A DNA stretch of 64,000 nucleotides from Ligula intestinalis (Eukaryota; Platyhelminthes; Cestoda; Diphyllobothriidea; Diphyllobothriidae), in NCBI GenBank assembly GCA_036362985.1, contig JAYGXS010000004.1:36882812-36946811 (forward strand), read 5' to 3'. The position numbers and the translations under genes were made by a program. Below the pieces are notes generated by a model that had not been told where the DNA came from, did not search any database, and saw nothing but the letters and a program-made list of their open reading frames with translations. Below, piece after piece: positions 1-11,832 of the stretch. Position 1 is the stretch's first letter, and each line of letters begins with the position of its first letter.

Positions 1-1807
1 CCTTTTTGCTCAATTGTTTGCACAACGTTGTTATTATAAGTAGGTAAAATTACCCTTACGCAAGTTTCCAATTACTGTTTTTCTTAAATGGGTGGAATTC
101 GTTCCGTTTTTAAATTAAAAATGATTGCATTTTTGCCATAATCAGGCCTTTATTTCGTCAGGGGATGCTTGACCTTTTCATGTTTTTTTTAAATACCTGC
201 ACAGACCAGAATATTACGGGTATGGTAATGCAATATATTTGTTTTCGGAGTTATAAGTATGTTAAAGAACTCAATGGTCCACAAAGTAGGAAGGCAACAA
301 TTATTTGAATGACAAGACTTATTATTACAAAAATGCTGTGGTAAATCACAATATGCTTCATTCAGTTTATTCAAAAAACATGACGTTTTACATTGGCGCA
401 GTTTTTTCTGATAAGAACACCTTATGAAAACAACCAGCCTCTACTAAATAATCACTCGCAACAAGTGAAATGGCCTGAACATAAATCGATTAAATTGTGT
501 TAAGTACACCCACTGCCGGCTAATAATATCATGAAAAAGCATTTATGGTGCAGAAGGAAATTTGCGTGCAATATCTAGGTGCTCAATAAAACGTGCTGGG
601 TTCGAGGAGTCTTGTACAGGTAATATATATACTGGTGAATATTCTTCGTCATTTTGTTATGTATTCACTGTACAGCATGGCGTAAAATTTGTGTAACATG
701 CTGAAATATGCAAAAGATTGATACTCACTCACCAATCGGCATTGAGTAAGGTTGTGATATTGATAAGCATGTACTATATTTTGAAGTCATTTCAGTCACA
801 GTATGATGCCGGCTTTTTACAGAGCTTCATTCTGATCGCTACTAAAACGTTTGTGCTGTAAAAAGTGGCTTGTTATTTGATTAATAGGAAATTATGCCTT
901 TTCTTAATCGTATAAAAAATGAAAGCGCATCTTTCGATTTTGAAAAAGTGTCTAATTATGAGCTTTTTTACGATTGTGAGGGGTTCATTCACAATACACC
1001 ATATTCGTCAATTTATAATTGCAGCCCTTAATGCATACAGCATAATAATCATCTATTACATATTAAATGAGGACTATGTTCCTTCACTTTCAAACCGTAG
1101 GCGAAAACGTACTGTTCTTTAAACAGGATTTGTACAGCGCGCAGTTTGTAAACCGTGAATTTAATAGTGGCAGTCAGAAGGTTTCAAAATTTCTTGGCAA
1201 TGGAGAACCTTTTTTTAAAATCTAAAGGTATGCTTTCTTCATGTATACAATTAAAAGAAGGCGTACTTCCCTACCAATCTAGTACAATAAATAACTGTTT
1301 CGTGTATGTTTTCCTTAAAATACATCTAAATTTATAAAAGCAGTCAAATTTATTAACAAAAATGCATACAACTCAAGTAGCTACTTTTTGAAGATTTTGT
1401 TAGCGGCCAAAACGAAGCTCGTTATAAACCCGGCATCCTACCGTGACTGAAATTGTTTTAGAATTTACTACGCGATAATCAGTATGACCATCTAACTCAA
1501 TGCCGATTACCGAGAGAGTATCAATTTGTTTGCATATGTATGCATTTTACGCAAGTTTTAGCGCGTACAGTTTGATATGTAGGGACTGCAAGACAAATCA
1601 ACAGTTTTGGCTATTTTTACTTTGAAAAATTGTCCCAAGGTCTTATATGCATTGTTATTTCATTAATCCTTCTGCTTTTGTTATGATGAATGCAAGTGAC
1701 ATAGGTTTAAGTACATGGTGGTAACCTATCACTATGTATTTTTAGCATGTGAAATCATGCGTATTCGTCAGTCCTTTCCTTGAAAACCATTATTTGTTTT
1801 TATACAG
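1..1807. other. Presumed intron of the B56 gene; no exon recognised
   Basis: AT-rich sequence before the first recognised PPP2R5-like exon. No reading frame here resembles the preceding B56 HEAT repeats, so the upstream exons probably lie outside the window. The segment ends in a pyrimidine-rich acceptor (TTTTTATACAG) at 1807. Confidence 0.5.
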
Positions 1808-4800
1808 ATCGTTGTAGATGGTTTACTCCGATTTTGGCCGAAAACCTTCAGCTCCAAAGAAGTTATGTTCTTGAATGAGCTGGAAGAATGCCTTGAAGTT
1901 TCCGATTCCGCAGAATTTTCCAAGATTGCAAAGCCGGTTTCGATGCAGCTGGCCCGGTGTATATGCTCGATGCATTTTCAGGTATGCTTGCGCAACGAAA
2001 AACACTAAGAAATTCATGGAAAGACCAGTAGCCTTGCATAAAAGTTAAAGGAGTTTGATCTTAAATTTTAAAAAAGTTAGCTTTGCATTTATGTTTGGAG
2101 TGAGAATTCGTATTAAAATATCAAATTGGAGTAAGTGTAAGGCGCCATACAATACGAAGGGGAAATATAATCGTGTGCAATCATCAAGACCGACTGATTT
2201 TGTTTTGATGGTATCAGTAGATTTTTTTAACACCTTACAGTTATTATGAAAAATGATTTCTAGTGTGTGGCTTTTCAATAGGTTTCAGAGAGGGCAGTCT
2301 TCTTTTGGAGCAACGACATTCTACTACAGAAGATAGCTGAAAACATTAACGTCATCCTTCCTATAGTATTTCCGGCTCTATATTCTTCTAGACAGCACTG
2401 GAATAGGTAGGCATTCCCTTTCCATTTAAAAGTGTAATTTAATTCGTTGAGGGATATCGATAACATTTACTTGCTTTGGGTAGTTCTTGGAAATTTTGCC
2501 TGAGTGAAAACCAATTTTACTGCATTCCGCGGTCGCGTAAGCTGAATACTGCTCGGAAGCTTCGTTTGGACCCGTAACCTTGACACTGCGTACGCGCAAC
2601 ATTTTCTAAAAATGTTTTAGACGTTGCTTTTTGACTTTGCAGTGGTAACCTGTCTCGACTGACGTTAAAGTAACCGAAAATTTTAAGTGGTTGTGTCGTA
2701 AAACACACTCTAGCTTTTATCCAGAATTTTTTGTCGGGTATGAGTGTCGAGGCCCCTATTTCAGTGAGTGACTTTGCAGGGGGGAGGAGACAGTGGTTGG
2801 CCTGAGTCCCTATTTAAGAACCCCAAATTTGAGGAGGAGGAGGAGCAAGAGAAGGAGAATAGTAAGGATGATAGGCTGTCACTCATTCTCAAAAAGGACG
2901 AAATGATCAATTGAGTGCCTGTGAGTAAAGAGTGCTGAAATTCCAGGTCTTGATAGAGTGTGGTGCAGATTTGTTAGTCGAACAGGCGACTTTTTAACAT
3001 CGGTCAAATCGACAAGATGGCCGTTTTCAAGTAAAGCAGATCCTTTCCCAGAGTGTGGGAAAATCCAGCACTGTTCCGGTAGTGTGTGTAGAATATACTG
3101 CTTATTCCCTGTTGCCTCCCTTTGGCGGCAAGTTTTGAGCGAAAATTCCTGAAAAACATTCCGAGAAATAGCTAATTTCTTCTGTTTTTTGAATCACATT
3201 ACAAATTAGCATAGACAACAGTACAGTATGTGCCATAATTCATGAGATACTGAAAGAATAGTCAAGCGGTTATGCAAAATAATCCATTGTTCAAATACAT
3301 TTGAGATGATAGAATGCATAAAGATACACTTCTAGCTAATTTTTTTGTAAGTTGCACTTCATTATTACTCATTTCAGGCTTCTGAAAGCAAGTATCACGC
3401 GGTGATCCAGGGATGTAATAGGCCTATTTGTATTCAAACATTTTTCTAAGAAAGCATTGATGTTAATGCTTTTTGGAATTTCGGAGATTAAATGACTTTT
3501 ATATATTCACATAGTACCGTTTTAAGCAAAGAAATCAGTAATCAAAGGCGCCGGGTTGCAATCTCGAGTCCTTTGGACTTGAAGTAAAGTATAACAGGCT
3601 GACGACGCTTCACAAACTGAAAATGGAAAACCATTTTATCTGGTCCAAAAGAAATCCTGACTCATGTGTAGGCGATAAATTACCTAATGTATTCGATTGT
3701 GGAATACTCCAACTTCGATGGCCAATAGTTGATCACATAAAGCGCACAAGTGGGAAGGGCTACTGCAATTTATTTTTTAAAAAGGTATGACTACTAGACT
3801 TCCCGACATATTTAACATCCCAGGAGCGTCTTTGGCGAAGTATCTACTGATCCAGGATTTTACAATATTTGGGACAATCCCTCACCGTCATGTGAAGAGA
3901 AATGGAAAACAGGCTCTCCTACAAGAACAAACTAAGCCACAAAAAATTTCGAATGCAAGAGTTTGACTTGTGTTATCGTAGTCAGCTATAATTACTGAAA
4001 TATCCTAAAACAGCCATAAGAACTTGATTGCGATACCACCTTCCCTGAATAATTAGGTAATTTATTTAAAAAAGGAAAGTTAAAAATTTATACAGTTGAG
4101 TTATTCACAGTCGTAATTTTATAGGCACCTTTTCCTTAAAGATACAGCTCTTTGAAATACAGAAATGTGAGAATATAAGAAGAGGTCGTCAAAGTCTACT
4201 ACGAAGAAATTTAACTACGAAATATGCCCACTTCCTTGATTATTTGCAGTCTGGGTATGATACAACAAGACGTGGGAACTGTACAAAACGACAATGTTTC
4301 CAGAACCCAAAATGAATTTCTACAGTAATAAAGAGCCTGGATCATCGCAGTTTTAGATGTCGCTTTTCACTAATTTAGTAAAAAAATCCGTACCTTACTT
4401 TTGCTAGCAAAATTAATAAACATGCTCCTTCAAACTGAAGTACATCATTGTCAACAATTGTTTGCCACCAATCAGAAATCATTCAAATCTGGATAAATTA
4501 ACATTTCTTGATCTTCGGTCCAGTAATTGATTGTCTGCTTTAAAAAAACTGATACTGATTAACTTCCTAAAATTGCTCAAATTGACGACTGCGCCAGAAC
4601 TGCTGCATTACGAAGAAGCCTTTAGTCAGTGGTGCGGCATCGGGACTGTGGGCCGCATCTAGAAGGAACTCGATCTCATCCAAATCGAAGTACTCTTATT
4701 TAAGCATGTCGTAGACTAGGCCCAATTTTGGCAGGCGAGAAGACCGAGTTAACGGTGAAACCATTTGGAATAGATTTATACAAAGTTCTTATACTTACAA

Positions 4801-7800
4801 AACTACCACAAAACGTGTAAATATGGTCAAAAAATTAACCAATGTATCTTAGACAACGTACAATGCAAGTGCACCTGAAATGTTCGCAAAAAACTTAGTA
4901 TTTTGAGACTGTCTCTTCGACATGTCGGCTTTGGCACATGGTTTCAAGAACTTGTAGTTCGAATTCCGAATGCTTTGGAGTGTTAAAGGCATTTCTGTTG
5001 ATGGGACGCTAGAATCTTAATATATCTTCCAAAACTTTCTAAAAGCGGAGTTTTTTGATTTCACACTAAATGTGCTTTTAAAACTTGAGTTACACAAGTT
5101 GTACATGCCTTAAACGTCGAAATACAATTATTTTAAGCATGTGCACTATTGTTAGGATACAAAAGTTATTTCGCTAAATATATGTTACATAGCATACCCT
5201 GTCAGATGTTTGAAGCCTAGTTTTCTGCTCTAAAATGTGGCTAGTGTGGACAGTAGCTGACAGATAATAAAGGATTTAAGTGTTCCAGCAACAAACATGT
5301 GGCAAACAAGGCCTTATATTTAACTTCTGTAGCAGCACATTTTCTATGTGCATGCTGCACGATTTACTATTCAGAAAACACATTTTCTCCAAGACACTTT
5401 CTTCGAGATCTTTCAGTGCCTAATGGCAGAGCCGTGAGTGGTGCAGTTCATCAGTGTACCTCCGTATTCTTCTTATGCTTGCTGGTCAATATTCTAGCTT
5501 GAACTTGTGGCCTTTTAATCTCCGCGTAAACTTATGCGCTTACCCCCAATAAATTCAACGGAATGAAGTTTAATAGCCCCAAACCCACAAGGGGAGTGTG
5601 GACAATCCACTAATGAACCAAAACCCTCGCAACTGCGTCAGGAGGAAAGACGCTACAGTTTTCAGCAGAAATGTCCTCAATTGCCGAGGATAGATATGGT
5701 ATGCAGATGGATGTAAATACTTATGATACTTTAAAGGAAATCAGCATTGAGGGGACTGAACGGACTGAGGTACCCGAATTTTCTTGGGGTAAGTGTAGTT
5801 TTACGTACATCTATTTTGTTAAATTATTGGTGGGACTGCCTTCCAGGGCAACGATTGGCCGTAATGGAACATTTGGTTAATGGACCTTTGGCAGACTATA
5901 GAAACACGCCAGAGCAGCATTTGTTGGTTTTATAAGGCGCCGTTTGCTCTCACTGATTACATTTCGGCTTTTGAATTCTCCAACTAATTTATTCAACTGA
6001 CTTGTCATTGCTACCTGCCTGACTGATTGCCTACACTGATTGTTTCTTTTTGTGATTTTGAATTTTCGCAAACATTGCATATTTTTAGCATACAATTTGC
6101 AGATTGGGTGAACTAAAAGGAAAAGATGTATGCACAACTGCTATGGTCATAGTTGCTGCAAATACTCTTGCTTTTTAACCTTTACTTATTTATGTTGCAT
6201 CTCTTTATAGAAATGTGAACGCACTTATTGGTAATGCACTCAGATCCCTGTCGAATATTGACGGGAATCTTTACGATGATTGTGCTATCCAGTTCCAAAG
6301 GAAGAAACAGACGTAAGTTAATTACTATTTACGTACATTGATCGAGTCGCTAGTAGGCTGAGTCTCTAACCTCAGCCTACTAGCAATTTCAATTAGAGCA
6401 TACTTATATGACACATGTTTTGCAAGGGCTGCTTGAGAGGCAAGAACTTTATTGAAAGGAGAGAATGTGGACTAGTGTTTTATTTCGCTTCTGGGATGTT
6501 AAATTGTGAACTCGTTTAAATGTTTACAGCTTTTTCGTGTCCAAGTAGGCGAACACATTAGAAAGGTTCAAGTTTCCAGATTTAATGAGCATAATAGACG
6601 CATTATGAAGGTAGTCCAGCATGAAGTTTTCTCATCAGAGTGCATTTTTACTTTGGACCTTGGCATATCGCTAAACATATGCCATAAATAAATTTGCCAA
6701 TAGCTTACTTTTATTTTCCGTTCGGTTTCTCAATTGTTAAAAAATTGACGTGGGGTACGCCTTTTTTTAAATACACCGAAGTTATACCTGAAGTATTCAT
6801 ATTTTGACATTTGAAGGCTTTTCTTCTGTTTATTTTATCTGAAATACCACTGCTTGGCGTGTTTTTTGCTGCTAGGGATTACTTCCATTTAACCGAAGGA
6901 AGCAACGTCCCAGCTGTAATGAAGGTGACATTGTGCAAAGTTGCCGAAAGGAGGAAAACGGTCCGAAATGAGAAGAAGTATATGCGATCGCTGGGACAAG
7001 ACATTAATTCGACTGACGCTCTAAAATCCGTCACAGATCCATCATCAGACACAGTAGCAGGGTGGGTACTTCATCCACAGGAAGTTCCAGTATTTATAGG
7101 ATACAGTTATTATGATGCTGCAATCTTACGATGATTAGCGGCTCCATATCGAGGATAATTGTCCGCTTATGCGCTAATGGCTTGCAAGCCGGTGTGCGCG
7201 CCTTGACTTAGTGAACTGTTACTACATGTGGTGGAATTGGGCGTGATCATTGTTCAGCCATCTGGCCCCTGGCGCTGGTGTTAGACGACGCATTTGTCTG
7301 TGCGTTACCCGAGTGGCGACTTACTTTGGCCAAACTGAGCCTCAGCACCGAATATGGATTGGGCAGGTCGTTGCACTTGTTAATAGACTTGGGGCCGTGA
7401 CTCAAGTAACTCGCGACTCACACGATCCTCACCGCTCGAGAGAATTTCGGCCTCATCCAATTTAAGTTTTTGGCTAGGGCTCATCGAAGGAGCTGCAACT
7501 TGAAAATCGGCGTAGTTTCTCCGCGTGGAATTTCGAACCGTCAAGCGGACTCAATTCTTGTTCGAGCGATTACATCTGCTTCCTCTTAATTACTTTCTGG
7601 GACTTGCATGTTTGCTTTTGTTGACAATTCCTGAACTGTACTTCTAATACAAATTCTAACCCGAAACTTAATACTACCTCTACCCTCACGCGATACAACT
7701 AAAAAAGTGAGTTTTAAAAAGTACTTAAGAAGATGTAGGCATGATTGCTGGACCCAAAAATGTAACTCGCCTGACGTTAAGGATTCTTGCTCGAACCAAG

Positions 7801-10800
7801 AAACAGCATTATATACGTATTTGATGTTGTCTCTGATGATACGTTCAAGCATAAGTCCGAAGTTTCAAGCGATTAATGTTCCTGTTCTAACGGTCGCATA
7901 TACTTCCTGCTACTCTTTATTGTATTTTATATATGTTTAAGGGGCACGGGCGTTAGCCTTTGATAACCTTATTCATTAATAGTCAAAATCGAAAAAACAC
8001 AGACGGCGTAAAACATGGTCTTGTGCAAAGCTTACAGGAATAAGTGCACAGATAATTTGAAATCATAAATTCAAAGTCATCGGTATTTGGTTGTCAAAAA
8101 TTAAGCAATCAAACCGCCATTCAAACCCATAAACGGTATTTGACGTGACTTTTTAATTAGGGAGGGAGTTCCACAGTTAAACAACCCGCTGACTAAAATA
8201 AAAATAACTTGGATCTAGGCGTGTATGTTCACGTTTGATTCTGCACGGATGACCGCGCAAATGAGTCATGTTTATAAAATCAAAGAAGTCTTCACATTTT
8301 AGTGAATAGGCATATCCGTGGATAATGCGGAATGTCTATAGCAGGTCACGCTTCATTTTTCTATAAGCAAAGGGAAACAAATCAAACTTAGTCAGTCTTT
8401 CAAAATAAGACAGAGTCCTAAGAGCGTTCAGCCGTTTTGTTGTCCGTCATTGTATCTGTTCTGTGGAATCACCGTCTTTCTTCATCCGCGGCATTCATGC
8501 AGGCATTCAATGTTCTAAATGTGGTCTAACAAAAGTACTGAAGAGCCGCGCAAACAGTTAGAGTGGAAACACTATGAAAGCACGCCTGTTTCACTGCATT
8601 GTGCTCGCTGAATTTGGATGACCCTTTTATAATAGTTACCGCTTACGTTGACTTTTAACATCCTTAAACTAACTCTAATCTTAAACCTCGCCATAACGTT
8701 TACTTTCACCCTAATTTTTCCAGAAGTGCCCCTTTTCTTTCATGGGACAACATAGTAATTCCTACCATTTTATTTGTGCATTAGAAGAAACTCTGACGAC
8801 TTGGTAGAGACGCACTTACACACAAAGTAACATGCTTCTTGTAGTCAAATACTTTCCCATTCTCCCGATTGAAACAGTACTTAGTCCCCTTATTTCGACT
8901 TCAGTTATTGAACAGAGTTTATTGAATTAGCATCTGTTTTGATTGTTTATTTAGTTTAGCAGTTTCCTATTTCTGCAGGCATAGATCATTGAAATCTAAG
9001 TGTAGCAAGATTGTAACGTTGTCTCAAATTCTACCGATCGGCTGGCAGCACCGTGGTCATTCCAGAAAACAGAAAAATGTCTCACCCATGGCTTTATCGA
9101 TCATCGAAATAGACAAGGAATATACGTTATTCCTCCGTTATACATTTTGATCAGGCTTGAAGGTGGACTTTATAAAATCATATGTTGACTAGTAGCATAA
9201 CTCCCAAATTACTCCTTTTAGGTAGTCCCCGATCTTTAAAAGTAAATGCCAGGCTTTCTATGATGATATGGAACTGAAGTGTCAAAAGGTTTTAAAGAAT
9301 TTGTCAATAGGTTTCTGCTCAGTAAGACGTAGTCGACTCTTTTAAATGATGTTTAATTAAGGACGTATGCTTTCTTGAACATTTTCGTTTTTACTGTAAG
9401 GGCACTAGCTTTCGATATAAAATAAATGGTGCTTTTAAGCTTTAAAATGAACTTTAAATTTAAAAATATAACTTTTCTCAAAAGTCTAGGGCAATGAGCT
9501 GCACCAAATTACTGCGTAGGTCCTGTGGAAATACTCTGTAGTTTTGAGAGGACACCGCCTCGGTAAGGATTTGGTGAATTTCTCACCAACGATTTTGATA
9601 TGCTACACGCATGGTCAATTAGAAAAAAACATGCATTTTTCATTAAATTACTAGGACGATGTGCTAGGACGTCATCCTAACATTTAAGTTGATGACAATT
9701 TCGCACCACGGCGTTTCTTGAGTATCCCATGCGTTTTCTGCCTGCAACACGACTTCACATAAGCAATAAATTTTAATTTCACTACCAGGTACATAAAATC
9801 TACGCTGATCCCGATCTTTTTTGGCATTGATCCATTTTGTTTGCGAAAGGAACATATTAATCCCTTCACTAAGGGGTGTCTTCGAAACTCTCATCTGAAC
9901 AAGATTTATATTTATTCTCTTCGTAACATTTATCTTTGGTTTCATCTCGTTTGGTTTTGGAAGTAATTAGCTAATGATGGTTGATGGACCTAGGCTTGTC
10001 TGTGGCCCTGCTTAATCAGAGCAAGTGTACTTGAAAGAGAGAGCACGAAGGGAGATATCAACGTGGTTAGAAAACGCGTGCAACCAACTGTGGTGGAAAG
10101 TTGAAGCAAGCAAATATGGCAGAATTTATTCGATCAAATAAATTTCGTAACAGCTCGTCAGCTGCGGCCCGTCTTTGCATGAATGAATAACAAGTTGGTT
10201 ATAGCACAATTTCAATATCAACAAAATTGATAAAAGCAAGGTCAAATTTACGCGTAAGTGAACATTCATATTGTCAACTTAAACTGGGAAAGGGCGGAAA
10301 TTTGGGGGGAAACAACACAAAAACAAACAAAAGGTGACTAAATGTAGGCCTATGGACGCCAAGGCAGCTGTAGGTTAGCCACATGTTCTAATTGCTTACA
10401 TACGTCGGGTTTCTCCCGCCGTATGTAGGCTGCTTCCATGTAGCGTAATGTCCGGTTTGTTCGTGCTCGAACAAGAACTCGGAAAGATTTTTTCGGATCG
10501 ACAGAGTGACCACTGTCCAATAGATGTTTTGTAATAGAGGACCGAGGTACTTTTTTTTCCTGTTTAAAAAGCCAAGAGGGTAAATGTTCAGCTGCCCTGG
10601 TCGCCAATTGCCTTTGCGTTCACCCGATGTACTTGCATCCGCAAGTGCATGTAATTTCATAGACTCAGTTTGGAGTGGCGTGCAAAGGCAAGGCATCTTT
10701 TGTCCCGTTAACGGGAAGGCCTTTAATAGGGCTGAGGAACACTAATGCAGCTGCATTGTACGTTCTCTCTATCGTGCATCGCAAACGTCGTTTGATTGTA

Positions 10801-11832
10801 TTTGATACATTGTCACCTTTGAAGGGTAGAGATATAAAAACGGGCTTTTTTGGAACAAACCGTTCCGTAATTTTCAGCCGTAAAGGTTTTCTGTATTTCT
10901 GAATGAAACAGGAAGGATATCCACGTTTAAGTAGGGCGTCTTTGATGCTGGAAATTTCTGTTGGTAATGTTTCATTGCTGCAAATTTTCTCAGCTCGCTG
11001 GAAGAGATTAAGTACCAAGTTTCGTTTCCACTGGATTGGCACAAAACTAGTAAAGTGTATGTACTGGCTCTTCCAGGTAGCCTTGTGATAGACAAATCGC
11101 CTTATTGAACCATCAGCCTCTCTAAACAGGTGGACGTCAAGAAAAGGCAACTTGTTGTTTAACTCCGTTTCCATCGTGAACTTTATTTTTGGATGCAATT
11201 TATTCATGAATCGAAGAAGGTTTTCAGCATCTTGTTTGGTTTCAACTATAGTGAAGATATCATCGACGTACCTCGGTCCTCTATTACAAAACATCTATTG
11301 GACAGTGGTCACTCTGTCGATCCGAAAAAATCTTTACAAGTTCTTGTTCGAGCACGAACAAACCGGACATTACGCTACATGGAAGCAGCCTACATACGGC
11401 GGGAGAAACCCGATTACAGACTTTTTTCCAGCAGTCCTCTTCTTTTGCATTTCATCGGGGCATCATCATACGTAGAGACTGCCAGTTCCAAACTTAAACA
11501 TAGGTTCCTGAACTTTTTGGATTTTCATTCCACCCTCGGCTCTCTTGATTTCTCAAAAGAAAAAGCAAACTTTAAAGCGGAGCCTCTTAATTTCCAGGGA
11601 TTGTGAGCGTCTTAATTCACGAAAACAGCTTTGGGCGAAGATTGAAAGTGCAGCTCGAACTCAAAGTCATCGGATGTCCAAGAACTGCTCTATTGCTATC
11701 ACTAACGCCCATTTCTCCCAAAGCAGCGGCCACAACCCAACAACTTCTACGTTTTCTTCTCCAGAAGCCCACGAGACGCAAGCTCAACCAACCGACTCTT
11801 TGCTAGTCAGGTCTTCATCTAATCAGGTATGA
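1808..11832 (+). CDS. PPP2R5-like: PP2A 56-kDa regulatory subunit B (B56/PPP2R5 family), 3' part, four exons, 5' incomplete
   Basis: B56 subunits are HEAT-repeat proteins that select substrates for protein phosphatase 2A by binding LxxIxE motifs. Exons seen: 1808-1981 (58 codons, phase 0), 2282-2406, 6211-6312 and 11598-11826. Each has an AG acceptor, the donors read GTATGC, GTAGGC, GTAAGT and GTATGA, and phases match at every join. Recognisable family blocks in order are [56 protein letters not shown] and LWAKIE. The last exon may simply read into the TGA at 11830-11832, or splice on at the GTATGA. After LWAKIE the tail is Ser/Thr-rich and unlike the vertebrate C-termini I know. Introns are 300, 3804 and 5285 nt, the last two containing repeats. 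The N-terminal HEAT repeats are missing from the window. Which B56 paralogue this is cannot be told. Confidence 0.93.
5671..5935 (+). other. Weak candidate two-exon small ORF inside the B56 intron
   Basis: An ATG at 5671 opens 39 codons ending at a good donor (GTAAGT, 5789). A CCAG acceptor at 5843-5846 would join in frame to 28 more codons and a TAA at 5933-5935, with a 58-nt intron. The product, about 68 aa, begins [11 protein letters not shown] and matches no family I recognise. It lies in the same orientation as the host gene, between the exons at 2282-2406 and 6211-6312, which already splice to each other in frame. It may be chance, an alternative exon, or a nested gene. Confidence 0.15.
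7010..7560 (-). mobile_element. Decayed Penelope-like element fragment (3' end and terminal repeat)
   Basis: The segment is collinear with the better-preserved PLE copy at 15.5-16.0 kb: both share a TCATCATCAG block, a TATAAATACTG box (minus strand), and a stretch that in the other copy encodes the end of the GIY-YIG domain. Many substitutions and indels remove any long reading frame. It sits in the large B56 intron, antisense to the gene. Confidence 0.7.
10350..11294 (-). mobile_element. Penelope-like element, 5'-truncated: RT C-terminal part plus GIY-YIG endonuclease, two nonsense codons
   Basis: One reading frame runs through the whole segment. It starts inside the RT palm with RYVDDIF (catalytic Asp pair), continues through [25 protein letters not shown] and RGYPSCFI, and ends in a GIY-YIG-type domain ([27 protein letters not shown]). 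Two TGA codons interrupt the frame at 10665-10667 and 10620-10622; the second falls directly after KYIG. PLEs retrotranspose using this RT plus endonuclease, so the copy is dead. Its 5' end, at a GTAC, abuts an inverted copy of its own 3' region (separate entry). It lies in the B56 intron, antisense to the gene. Confidence 0.9.
11275..11420 (+). repeat. Inverted copy of the PLE GIY-YIG segment at 10.40-10.55 kb
   Basis: About 145 bp starting GTACCTCGGTCCTC and ending near CGGGAGAAACCCGA, almost identical to the reverse complement of 10.40-10.55 kb. It encodes the same peptide blocks ([26 protein letters not shown]). Together with the minus-strand PLE body it forms an inverted repeat with about 0.7 kb between the arms. 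Confidence 0.85.

Noticed and set aside
4560..4710. Minus-strand open frame reading [20 protein letters not shown]
   Set aside because: No splice sites or family match that I can support; too short to call.
6506..6691. Plus-strand ORF after a TTTACAG acceptor, in the right place to continue the B56 gene
   Set aside because: From the phase of the exon at 6211-6312 it reads into a stop after five residues, while the exon at 11598 continues the frame and gives the expected B56 block.
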